From NCBI RefSeq assembly GCF_001865575.2, contig NZ_CP017562.2, forward strand, positions 2,108,001 to 2,172,000: DNA of 64,000 nucleotides, written 5' to 3'. The position numbers and the translations under genes are program-made. The notes beneath the pieces were generated by a model. That model was not told the DNA's origin. It did not search any database and saw only the letters and a program-made list of their open reading frames with translations. This document shows positions 8,412 through 16,697 of this stretch, in pieces (position 1 is the first letter of the stretch; the number at the start of each line of letters is the position of its first letter). The DNA comes from Paraburkholderia sprentiae WSM5005. Its GTDB lineage: Bacteria; Pseudomonadota; Gammaproteobacteria; Burkholderiales; Burkholderiaceae.

Positions 8412-10409
8412 TCAGCCTCCCGCATCCTCGACCGCGACCGGCTCGCGCTGGATCAGCGCGCGCTCGGGCCACAGCCACGCGATGATCGAGACCGCGCAGC
8501 CGGCCAGCATCGCACCCACGAAAACCCAGGCGGTCAACGCCAGCCCCGCGAACAGCAGCGCGGCGAAGACCGCGAGCCAGAACGGCGCGTACGAATCTTC
8601 GGGCATCTTCAGGATCACGTCGGGACTCGCCTCGAGTGCGGTCGTGCCCAGCGCTTCTCGACCTTGCGCGAGCAGATAGCCTTCGTCGAGCTGCGAGCGC
8701 GTCTGATTCGCGGCGCCCGGCTCCTCGATTCGGCCCTCCCACAGCGGGTGCCGGCTCGCGAGCGTCGGCACCACCGCGAAGTTATACGGCGGCGGCGGCG
8801 AGCTGACCGACCATTCGAGCGTCGGCGCATCCCACGGATTATTGCCGGCGAGCTTGCCGCGTTTCAGGCTCACCGCGATATCGATCAGAAACAGCAGCAC
8901 GCCGGCCGCAAACACGAACGAACCGAGCGACGTGACGAGATTCACCGTGTTCCAGCCCATGTCGGCGGGATATGTGTACATGCGGCGCGGCATGCCGAGC
9001 AGCCCCGCGATATGCATCGGGAAGAACGCGACGTTGAAGCCGATGAACAGCACCCAGAACGCGAGCTTGCCGAGACGCTCGTTCGTCATCTTGCCGGTGA
9101 ATTTCGGAAACCAGAAGTAGATGCCGCCGATCACCGGAAACACGTTGATGCCGAGCAGCACATAGTGCAGATGCGCCACGACGAAATACGTGTCGGTGAG
9201 TTGCCAGTCGAACGGCACGGCGGCCGTCATTACGCCGGAGACACCGCCGATCACGAACAGCAGCACGAAGCCCGCGAAAAACAGGAACGGCACGCGATAC
9301 ACGGGCCGGCCGGTCCAGATCGTCGCCACCCAGGCGAACGTCGCGACCGCGCTCGGCACCGCGATGATCATGCTGGCCGAGCCGAAGAACGACAACGCAA
9401 GCGCGGGGATACCGGTCGCGAACATATGGTGAATCCACACGGCAAAGCCGATCACCATCGTCGCGACCGTCGCCAACGCGACCGGCCCATACCCCACCAG
9501 CGGCCGGCGGCAAAAGACCGGCAAAGCGTCCGACACGATCCCCATGGCCGGCAACACGACCACGTAGACCCACGGGTGCGCGAAAATCCAGAACAGGTGC
9601 TGCCATAGCAAGGGCCGCCCGCTATTGAGCACGTCAAAGAAATGCGTGCCGATGCGGCGGTCCATCCACAGCATCAGAAACGCGAGGCTCACCGACGGCA
9701 CCGCCAGCAGATTGCCGCCCGACGCGGTCAGCGTGCCCCACACCAGCACCGGCACGCGATCGAGCGACATGCCCGGCGCGCGCATCCTCAGCAGCGTGAC
9801 GACGAAGTTCATCGCGCCGACCGTCGTGGAAATGCCGAGCAGCACCATGCCGAGCGCGTACACGTCGATGTTCGGGCCGTTGCTGTACTCGAGGCCTGAC
9901 AGCGGCACGTAGTTGAACCAGCCCGCGTCCGGCGCCTGGCCGGTCGGAAAACTCGCATACAGGAAGATGCCGGCGAACAGGAACACCCAGTACGACAGCG
10001 CGTTCAAGCGCGGAAAAGCCATGTCGCGCGCGCCGAGCACGAGCGGCCAGAGATAGTTCGAGAAGCCCGACAGAACAGGCAGTGCGTACAGAAAGATCAT
10101 CGTCAGTCCGTGCATCGTGAACAGTTGGTTGTACTGTTCAGGCGTGAGCACCGTCGCGTTGGGACGCGCGAGTTGGATGCGCATGATCAGCGCTTCGACG
10201 CCGCCCATCAGCAGAAACACGAATGCGGTCACGAGGTAGCGCAGGCCGATGGTCTTGTGGTCGACCGTCGAGAACCAGCCGCGCCAGCCGGGTCGCGACT
10301 CCCAGATTTCGCGCAGGCGCTTTTCCTGCTCGCTGCCGGGCACCACGCGGCCGCGCCGCGGCGTGCGGGTCAGTGCGGGCATCGAAGAGGAAGCGGGATG
10401 ATCGGACAT
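8412..10409 (-). CDS. ctaD: Cytochrome c oxidase subunit I, with C-terminal extension
   Basis: A 665-residue haem-copper oxidase subunit I that reduces O2 at the haem a3-CuB site. Core motifs are present: FTMHGLTMIFLY, HPWVY with the His/Tyr cofactor pair, WIHHMFATG, and VVAHLHYVLLG. After about residue 540 comes an extension with two more hydrophobic helices resembling a subunit III/IV-like tail, as in caa3 enzymes. The canonical D-channel glutamate of HPEVY is replaced by Trp280 here (FAHPWVY), so proton supply must differ from the aa3 standard. It is the second gene of the operon, after subunit II. Confidence 0.9.
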   Translation of the reverse strand: MSDHPASSSMPALTRTPRRGRVVPGSEQEKRLREIWESRPGWRGWFSTVDHKTIGLRYLVTAFVFLLMGGVEALIMRIQLARPNATVLTPEQYNQLFTMHGLTMIFLYALPVLSGFSNYLWPLVLGARDMAFPRLNALSYWVFLFAGIFLYASFPTGQAPDAGWFNYVPLSGLEYSNGPNIDVYALGMVLLGISTTVGAMNFVVTLLRMRAPGMSLDRVPVLVWGTLTASGGNLLAVPSVSLAFLMLWMDRRIGTHFFDVLNSGRPLLWQHLFWIFAHPWVYVVVLPAMGIVSDALPVFCRRPLVGYGPVALATVATMVIGFAVWIHHMFATGIPALALSFFGSASMIIAVPSAVATFAWVATIWTGRPVYRVPFLFFAGFVLLFVIGGVSGVMTAAVPFDWQLTDTYFVVAHLHYVLLGINVFPVIGGIYFWFPKFTGKMTNERLGKLAFWVLFIGFNVAFFPMHIAGLLGMPRRMYTYPADMGWNTVNLVTSLGSFVFAAGVLLFLIDIAVSLKRGKLAGNNPWDAPTLEWSVSSPPPPYNFAVVPTLASRHPLWEGRIEEPGAANQTRSQLDEGYLLAQGREALGTTALEASPDVILKMPEDSYAPFWLAVFAALLFAGLALTAWVFVGAMLAGCAVSIIAWLWPERALIQREPVAVEDAGG

Positions 10410-10437
10410 TGAACGGGCTCCTCGATTGCTGTGCGCT

Positions 10438-11499
10438 TCAATGCAGCGTCGCGAGATACGCCGACAACGCGGCGGCCTCGCGCGTGGTCAGCGCGATACT
10501 GGGCATCAATGCGTCGGGTTTGATCCGCTGCGCGTGCTCGATCCAGTCGAGCAGATGGTCGGGTGTATTGCTCAGTGCGCCCGCCGCGATCATGCGACGC
10601 GAGCCGAGATGCGTCAGATCGGGCGCCTGCAGGCCGGTGGCCTTGGTGCCGCGAATCGTGTGGCAACCCGCGCAGCGCTCTTCGAACAGATGCTGGCCCG
10701 CCGACACCGCTGCGTCCGCCGTGGGCACGCTGGCCGCGCGTCCCTGTGCGTCGCGCCAGGCGTTGAACGCGGCGGCGTCCTGCGCGATCACTTCGAATGC
10801 CATATGCGCGTGCTGCGCGCCGCAGAACTGCGAGCATTGCCCACGATAAATGCCTGGACCGTCCGCCTGAATCCACTGCTCGTTGGTTTGCCCGGGAATC
10901 GCTTCCGTCTTGCCCGCGAGTTGCGGCACCCAGAACGCGTGCACGACGTCCGCGCTTTTGAGCTGAATCTTCACTGGCTCACCGACCGGAATATGAATCT
11001 CGTTCGCGGTCGTGAAGTTGCGGGCCGGATTCGGATCGCCGCTGTAATCGGCTCTCCACCACCAGTCGTAAGCGGTCACCGTGATCGTCAAGTGTGGATA
11101 CGACGCCGGCGACGCGACCGATTCGAGCGTGATGAGTGCATACGTCAGCATCGCCAGCAGCACGACCGACGACACGGCGGTGCCGATGAACACCCAGCGG
11201 ATGCCGCCCGGCTCGGCGCTCAGCGCGTCCGGTTGCGCCGCGGGACGCTTGCGGACCATCGCGCCGATCAACAGGCCGGCGACGATCAGCGTGACCAGTA
11301 TGACGATCGCGGTGAAGACCCAGCCCAGGTACAGCGTCGGACGGGCCGCCGGGCCTGCCGCGTGCAGAAAGTAGTTCAGCGGCGCCACCGGGTTCGCGTG
11401 GGCGGCGTGCGCGGAAGCGACAGCCAGCGCTGGTAACCACGTGACGCTGCCGCGCGTGATGCGCCGCCTTGACGTTCCGGATGCTGCCGCTGCTGTCAC
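10438..11499 (-). CDS. ctaC: Cytochrome c oxidase subunit II fused to cytochrome c
   Basis: A 353-residue subunit II. After a signal sequence come two transmembrane helices (about residues 55-80 and 100-125), a cupredoxin domain with the CuA site CSQFCGAQHAHM, and a C-terminal cytochrome c domain with CAGCH (about residues 260-353), the mark of caa3-type oxidases. The GTG at 11499 is the only sensible start that keeps the signal peptide; its ribosome site is weak. It heads the operon of subunits II, I, III, membrane protein and cytochrome c. Confidence 0.9.
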   Translation of the reverse strand: MTAAAASGTSRRRITRGSVTWLPALAVASAHAAHANPVAPLNYFLHAAGPAARPTLYLGWVFTAIVILVTLIVAGLLIGAMVRKRPAAQPDALSAEPGGIRWVFIGTAVSSVVLLAMLTYALITLESVASPASYPHLTITVTAYDWWWRADYSGDPNPARNFTTANEIHIPVGEPVKIQLKSADVVHAFWVPQLAGKTEAIPGQTNEQWIQADGPGIYRGQCSQFCGAQHAHMAFEVIAQDAAAFNAWRDAQGRAASVPTADAAVSAGQHLFEERCAGCHTIRGTKATGLQAPDLTHLGSRRMIAAGALSNTPDHLLDWIEHAQRIKPDALMPSIALTTREAAALSAYLATLH

Positions 11500-11818
11500 T
11501 GAGGACCCCGCTGATCGTGATGAGCTTTCAACACGCGTCGTCTCCTGCGACCGAAGCGACGCCCAAGCAGGTCAGCAAAAATCAGGCCGCGAATAGCGCG
11601 GGTGCGGGGGCAGGTTCGCGCTGACTGCGGCATGTCAGCAGAAGGGCGCATTCGCTCGGTTATCGGAATGCGTCAACCAGTCGTTGCAGAGACGTGGATT
11701 GCTGCCGCAAGTTTTTATTTTGATATTAGCCTTCTCAAAATAAATCGCCTTTAAAATGCGCGCTCGGCACAACTTGATTATCCATTAGTTGACTTTTATC
11801 GGTCGATCTGGAGGACTG
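11500..11818. other. Promoter-containing spacer between the oxidase operon and the effector gene
   Basis: About 320 bases without a supported gene. From about 11700 the base composition becomes clearly more AT-rich (for example TTTTTATTTTGATATTAG) and stays so through the effector and immunity genes, which suggests a transferred segment begins here. Confidence 0.45.
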
Positions 11819-12292
11819 ATGTTTCAATGCTCGTTCGAATTAAATGGCAAGCCAATGAGTGAATTTCGGATTGGCGCCCTATCGTTTCCTGCATACTCTG
11901 GACAAGGGAGTTATATCAATAAAGCGGCGGGAACGTGCACGCCGACGTATGGTGCTATCCCCGCGGGCACGTATTATATTTTTGACAGAAGATCCGGAGG
12001 CGCTCTCGGCCCGTGGAAAGAGCGGCTTAATCTGAATCGCAATAACAAGAGCGAATGGTTCGCGCTGTACGCTATCGACGGCCATATTGACGACGACAAA
12101 CTCTTATGCGACGGCATCATTCGTGGCCAATTCCGATTGCATCCGAAGGGACGATTGGGGAAAAGCGAGGGCTGCATCACTATCGACCAACTCGCAGACT
12201 GGCATCATATACGTTCTATATTTATCAACACGCCGAAAGTATCCGTGCCTGGATCGGAACTTAAAGCGTACGGTGAAGTGATTGTGAGATGA
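11819..12292 (+). CDS. DUF2778 / Tlde1-like L,D-transpeptidase-fold T6SS effector candidate
   Basis: A 157-residue protein of the DUF2778 type, the family of Tlde1, a type VI secretion effector that attacks peptidoglycan tetrapeptide stems in the target periplasm. The catalytic pattern is visible: His108 in RLHPKGR, then Ser116 and Cys119 in KSEGCITI. There is no signal peptide, as expected for a T6SS-delivered protein. The ATG at 11819 is preceded by GGAGG; an earlier in-frame TTG lacks this. The following membrane-protein gene overlaps by ATGA, the usual effector-immunity layout. No vgrG, hcp or PAAR gene lies in the window, so delivery by T6SS is inferred from family alone. AT content is above its neighbours. 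Confidence 0.75.
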   Translation: MFQCSFELNGKPMSEFRIGALSFPAYSGQGSYINKAAGTCTPTYGAIPAGTYYIFDRRSGGALGPWKERLNLNRNNKSEWFALYAIDGHIDDDKLLCDGIIRGQFRLHPKGRLGKSEGCITIDQLADWHHIRSIFINTPKVSVPGSELKAYGEVIVR

Positions 12293-12564
12293 AAAAATTC
12301 CTCATCTGCGTCTCGGTCGGCTTGAACTTACTGTTCGCAATCGTTGTCAATGCGCTGTGGTGGATGATGTATCCAGAAGCGCCGTTGAATTTTTCGAATC
12401 CGATATGGAAATGGGCGGTTCGCATGTACGGGGTCACGACGGCATATCAGGAATCCGACTTGGCATTCTTCATGTCGTCGGCCGCTATCGTGCTAGGGTT
12501 CGCGGCAGTCGTGCTGGTTTTCCGGTGGTGCATGAAGCGCGGTCAGCGAAAAGTTGGCGACTAG
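12289..12564 (+). CDS. Small two-helix membrane protein, probable immunity partner
   Basis: A 91-residue protein with two predicted transmembrane helices (about residues 4-26 and 60-83) and a roughly 35-residue loop between them that probably faces the periplasm. Its start overlaps the stop of the Tlde1-like gene (ATGA), so the two are translationally coupled. Immunity proteins of periplasm-acting effectors sit in or across the inner membrane, so this is the natural candidate. I do not recognise a named immunity family; the role is inferred from position and topology only. Confidence 0.55.
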   Translation: MKKFLICVSVGLNLLFAIVVNALWWMMYPEAPLNFSNPIWKWAVRMYGVTTAYQESDLAFFMSSAAIVLGFAAVVLVFRWCMKRGQRKVGD

Positions 12565-12610
12565 CCATCTCCGGTGGAAATAGTCGCTGCGTCAGCACCA
12601 AAAGATTCCC

Positions 12611-12636
12611 CGAAGCCCGCCGCCCAGCGGGCTTCG
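12611..12636. terminator. Strong hairpin between convergent genes
   Basis: CGAAGCCCGC pairs perfectly with GCGGGCTTCG around a 6-nt loop, a 10-bp stem. On the minus strand it is followed by TCTTTT, so it could end the minus-strand gene, and on the plus strand it closes the effector/immunity unit. Confidence 0.7.
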
Positions 12637-12641
12637 CTCGG

Positions 12642-13036
12642 CTAGCTTAGCTTTGCCTTGACACGGTCCCACCACGGCGGCGGTAGCTCAATTTTTCCAT
12701 CGTCGCCTTCCGCCGACGTGTCGTATATCAAAGAGTCCTCTGTCCAGAAAAGCCTGATTCGCTCCGGATATCGATAAACTCGCTCGGCAAGCAATTCCTT
12801 CGTAGCAGGCCGGTAGAGCCTCAAGGCAATGCGGTCGCGGGCAGGTATGCATACCGGGCGATGTATTTCCCGTCATCCGATCTCTGATCATGAAAAGTGG
12901 CTTCTGTCATCTGCTTGGCCGCGGTTCGATAGCCGAGCGCCGCCAGCGCGAGAATCACAGTCAGGGTGACGATAATCAGCCTGGCGGGAACCGACCGCGA
13001 CGTCTTGATCTTGCAGACAAAAATTTCATCAGGCAC
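12642..13036 (-). pseudogene. Small membrane-anchored protein, frameshifted
   Basis: Two overlapping frames read as one protein. The first part starts at a GTG (13036) as MPDEIFVCKIKTSRSVPAR, has one transmembrane helix (residues about 19-39) and runs to RYAYLPA. There the frame shifts by one base in a run of C/G near 12840, and the second frame continues as RDRIALRLYRPATKELLAER to the stop at 12642. Joined, they give about 131 residues. A single-base sequencing error cannot be excluded. The family is unknown to me. It lies beside the effector pair, but nothing shows it belongs with it. Confidence 0.6.
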
Positions 13037-13232
13037 GGTATAGCTTCTCGCTGTAGATTCAACGTTCGTCGATGACTATGACCGGCATGCAGCACCACTG
13101 CTTCTAGCCACACGACATTAATAGCTAACTGACGGTTCGAAAGAAATCAGAGCACGCCTAAACGGCGATGATTCACAATCTTCTTCGCACGCCCGTCACC
13201 GCTCAACGTCCGCCGACCGGAAAAAAAGGCCC

Positions 13233-15692
13233 ATGCGTTCGAACGTCTCCCTGCTCCGCCGCCTCGTCGCCCCGCTCATCGTCCTTCCCGTCGCGGTCGC
13301 CTTGCAAAGCTGCGCGAGCCCGGATACGGACAACGTCGCGCACACCGGCCCCTATCGCGCCGACATCCGCCGCACCGCGCTCGGCATCCCGCACATCAAA
13401 GCCGACGACTGGGACAGCCTCGGCTACGGATATGGCTACGCGCAGGCGCAAGACAATCTGTGCACGATGGCCGAGAGCTTCGTTACCTATCGCGGCGAAC
13501 GCTCGCGCTTTTTCGGCGCCGACGCGCGTCCCACGCTCGGCGCGACATTCGGCCAGCCCGACAATCTGAACTCGGATTTTTTCTTCCGTTTCATCGTCGA
13601 CGACGCGGCCATCGCGCGTTACCGCAAAAGCCAGACCGACGAGATTCGCGCGCTGATCGACGGCTTCGTCGCCGGCTATAACCGCTACGTCGTCGATCTG
13701 GAGCACGGCGATTTTCCGGGCGCGCATACGGCCTGTCGCACGGCGCCGTGGCTCGGCAAGATCAACATCGCGGACGTCTATCGGCGACAGTACGCGGCCA
13801 ATCTGGCAGGCGGCGAGGCGCGCTTCATCAATGCGATCGCGACCGCACGACCGCCGCAGGCCGTACCGGTGCCGCCGCAAAGCGCGTTGCACGATGACGT
13901 CGTCCCCGTCGACGCACCGCTTGCCGAATTCGGCGGGCAGGCGGGCATCGGCAGCAACGCGCTCGCGTTCGGCGCGGACGCGACGCATACGGGCAGCGCG
14001 CTGCTGCTTGGCAATCCGCACTGGTTCTGGACCGGCCCCGATCGCTTCTACCAGGCTCAACTCACTATTCCGGGCAAGCTGAACGTCAGTGGCGTGTCGT
14101 TTCTGGGCGTGCCCCTGATCATGATCGGCTTCAACGACAACATCGCGTGGACGCATACCGTGTCCACCGCGAAGCGCTTCGGTCTCTTCAAGCTGACGCT
14201 CGTGCCTGGCGCGCCGACCCGGTATCAGGTCGACGGCAGCAGCGAAGCGATGACGCCGACGCGCGTGAACGTCGACGTGCTCGCGCCCGACGGTTCGCTG
14301 CATACGGTGTCACGCACGATGTACCGCTCGCGCTTCGGCCCGCTCGTCAATCTCGGCCCGATGTCGCCCGCGCTCGCGTGGAATGCGCAGCAGGCGTTCG
14401 CGCTGCGCGATATCAACACGGACAACTTCCGCGTGCTCGAAAACTTCCTCGAATGGAATCAGGCGAGTTCGCTCGACGATTTCATCCGTATCCAGAAGAA
14501 GAACGCGGCTATGCCGTGGGTCGACACGCTCGCGATCGGCCGCGACGATCCGCGCGTCTCGTACGCGGATATCGGCGCGATTCCTGACGTGCCCGACGAA
14601 CTCGCGCAGCGCTGCACGCCGCCGGTCGGTAAGGCAATGGCGCAGGCCTTGCCCGGCGTGCCGGTCCTGGACGCTTCGCGCAGCGACTGCGACTGGCGCG
14701 ACGAGCCGGGAGCGGTATTGCATCGCGCGTTGCCGGTCACGCAGATGCCGTCGCTGCTTCGGCGCGACTATCTCGGCAATTTCAACGACAGTTACTGGCT
14801 CAGCAACCCGGCCGAGCCGATGACCGGCTACGCGAAGATCATCGGTCCGACCGGCACGCCGCAGTCGTTGCGCACACGGCTCGGCCATATGATTGCCGCG
14901 CAATTGCAGAACGATCCACATGGCGTGAGCGCCGATGCGCTCGGCCGCGCCGCGCTCGACAGCCGCTCGATGTCGGCGTTGCTGTTCAAGCAGCCGGTGC
15001 TCGACCGTGTGTGCAGTAGCGACGCGCTCGCGGCGCTGCCGGCCGATCCGAACGCCGACCAACAGCGCGCCGCGTGCAAAGTACTCGCCGCATGGGACGA
15101 TACGGCCGCGGCCGGCGCGGTGGGTGCCACCTTGTGGGATGAACTGTGGCGACGTCTGCTGACTATTCCGCCTGCGCAGCTATACGCGGTGCCGTTCGAT
15201 CGCGCGAAGCCGTTGACCACGCCCGCGGGCATCGCCGCCGATCCGGCGAAGCTCGCCGCCGCGCTGCATGACGCGCTCGCGGCACTGCAACGCGCCGGCA
15301 TCGCGATCGATGCGCCGCGCAGTGCGGCACTCTATGTGCAACGCGACCACGAACGCATTCCGCTATTCGGGGGTTGCGACACGGGCGGCTATTTCACCGC
15401 GGCGTGTGCCGCTCATCCATTCGATGCGAGCGGCTATTCAATGAACGTCAAGCCAATGGGCGACACGTATCTTCAGATCGTGTGGTTCGCCAAGGATGGG
15501 GTGATCGCCCGCACGCTGCTCGCGCCATCCGAATCGGACGATCCGGCGTCGCCGCACTATGCCGACGGCACGCGCGATTACGCAGCCCAACAATGGGCGC
15601 TGATCCCGTTCTCCGAAGAATCGATTGCGCACGATCCAGCGTTGAGTGTCCACACGCTGAGTTCGTCAGATGGGAAGGGGAAGGCGCAATAA
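13233..15692 (+). CDS. Penicillin acylase-family lipoprotein (AHL/aculeacin acylase-like)
   Basis: An 819-residue N-terminal-nucleophile hydrolase precursor. It has a signal peptide with lipobox LQSC, so the precursor is probably lipid-anchored. The alpha part covers about residues 25-240. The autoprocessing site is GIGS, with Ser241 as the new N-terminal nucleophile (SNALAFGADATHTG), followed by the family motifs LLLGNPHWFW and the oxyanion-region Asn of GFNDNIAWTHTVS. The beta part is about 580 residues. Relatives (PvdQ, aculeacin A acylase) remove long acyl chains from homoserine lactones, siderophore precursors or lipopeptides; the substrate here is unknown. It is a single gene ending 40 bases from convergent vanB. 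Confidence 0.85.
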   Translation: MRSNVSLLRRLVAPLIVLPVAVALQSCASPDTDNVAHTGPYRADIRRTALGIPHIKADDWDSLGYGYGYAQAQDNLCTMAESFVTYRGERSRFFGADARPTLGATFGQPDNLNSDFFFRFIVDDAAIARYRKSQTDEIRALIDGFVAGYNRYVVDLEHGDFPGAHTACRTAPWLGKINIADVYRRQYAANLAGGEARFINAIATARPPQAVPVPPQSALHDDVVPVDAPLAEFGGQAGIGSNALAFGADATHTGSALLLGNPHWFWTGPDRFYQAQLTIPGKLNVSGVSFLGVPLIMIGFNDNIAWTHTVSTAKRFGLFKLTLVPGAPTRYQVDGSSEAMTPTRVNVDVLAPDGSLHTVSRTMYRSRFGPLVNLGPMSPALAWNAQQAFALRDINTDNFRVLENFLEWNQASSLDDFIRIQKKNAAMPWVDTLAIGRDDPRVSYADIGAIPDVPDELAQRCTPPVGKAMAQALPGVPVLDASRSDCDWRDEPGAVLHRALPVTQMPSLLRRDYLGNFNDSYWLSNPAEPMTGYAKIIGPTGTPQSLRTRLGHMIAAQLQNDPHGVSADALGRAALDSRSMSALLFKQPVLDRVCSSDALAALPADPNADQQRAACKVLAAWDDTAAAGAVGATLWDELWRRLLTIPPAQLYAVPFDRAKPLTTPAGIAADPAKLAAALHDALAALQRAGIAIDAPRSAALYVQRDHERIPLFGGCDTGGYFTAACAAHPFDASGYSMNVKPMGDTYLQIVWFAKDGVIARTLLAPSESDDPASPHYADGTRDYAAQQWALIPFSEESIAHDPALSVHTLSSSDGKGKAQ

Positions 15693-15731
15693 GCGGTACG
15701 ACGGGCGGCACGCGCGTGGTACCGCAAAAGG

Positions 15732-16697
15732 TCATAGATCCAGCACCAGCAGCGGCGATTTCGCGCGCGAGCAGCACGGCAGGAACTGATCGTTCGCCGC
15801 TCGTTCCTCGTCGGTCAGATAGGAATCTTGATGATCCGGCTCGCCGGACAACACGCGCGTCAGACAGGTCCCGCACACGCCCTGCTCGCACGACGTGATG
15901 ACTTCCACGCCATGCGCGGCCAGCGCCTGCACGACCGTGCATTGCGGCGGCACGTCGATCGTCGCGCCGGTGCTCGCGATGCGCACCTGGAAACTGCCGC
16001 CTGTCGCCGCCGGATTCGCGGGCGCGCCGAAGAACTCGTAGTGCAGCCTGTGTTCCGGCCAGCCCTTGGCCCGCGCGCGCTCGAGCACGAAGTCCATGAA
16101 GCCGCGCGGGCCGCACACATAGAGATGCGTGCCGTTCGGCGCATGGCTCAGCGTCTGATCGATATTGAACGTCGAGCCGCCCGGATGGTCATCGTGATGA
16201 AGCTGGACCGACTTCGCAAACCCAGCCTGCGCGAGACGCTCGGCGAATGCCGTGCGTTCCTTCGAGCGCGTGCAATAGTGCATGTCGAACGAAGCGCCGT
16301 TCGCGGCAAGCCGCTCCGCCATGCAAAGAATCGGCGTCACGCCGATACCGCCCGCGAGCAGCAGGTGATGCGCTGCATCGTCAGCGAGCGCGAAACGATT
16401 GCGCGGTGCGCTGATCCGCAGGCGATCGCCTTCGCGGAGCCGATCGTGCACCGCTTTCGATCCGCCGCGTCCCGTTTCGTCGCGCAGAACCGCGATCAGG
16501 TAGCGATGCGTCTCGCGCGGATCGTTGCACAACGAGTACTGACGCACGAGCCCATTGGGCAAATGCACGTCGACGTGCGAGCCGGCCTCGAAAGCGGGCA
16601 ACGCTTGACCGTTTTCGCTCGCCAGTTCGAAGCTCGCGATACCGGGCGCTTCATTGCGCCGGCGCGCGACCACTACATTCAGCACAGGATGGTTCAT
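15732..16697 (-). CDS. vanB: Vanillate O-demethylase reductase subunit VanB
   Basis: A 321-residue flavin reductase passing electrons from NAD(P)H to VanA. An FAD/FMN-binding region (about residues 10-105, with RQYSLCN) is followed by an NAD-binding domain (LLLAGGIGVTPI). A plant-type 2Fe-2S domain ends the protein, with ligands Cys270, Cys275, Cys278 and Cys308. Its ATG overlaps the VanA stop by four bases, so the pair is cotranslated. VanAB converts vanillate to protocatechuate and formaldehyde, which links lignin-derived aromatics to the C1 genes at 56-63 kb. Confidence 0.88.
   Translation of the reverse strand: MNHPVLNVVVARRRNEAPGIASFELASENGQALPAFEAGSHVDVHLPNGLVRQYSLCNDPRETHRYLIAVLRDETGRGGSKAVHDRLREGDRLRISAPRNRFALADDAAHHLLLAGGIGVTPILCMAERLAANGASFDMHYCTRSKERTAFAERLAQAGFAKSVQLHHDDHPGGSTFNIDQTLSHAPNGTHLYVCGPRGFMDFVLERARAKGWPEHRLHYEFFGAPANPAATGGSFQVRIASTGATIDVPPQCTVVQALAAHGVEVITSCEQGVCGTCLTRVLSGEPDHQDSYLTDEERAANDQFLPCCSRAKSPLLVLDL

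Noticed and set aside
8298..9608. 436-residue plus-strand open frame across subunits I and III of the oxidase
   Set aside because: Arg/His-rich antisense shadow of well-identified oxidase genes.
15693..15725. Inverted repeat GCGGTAC / GTACCGC between the acylase gene and vanB
   Set aside because: The loop of about 20 bases and lack of a T-run make it a weak terminator candidate; not listed as a feature.
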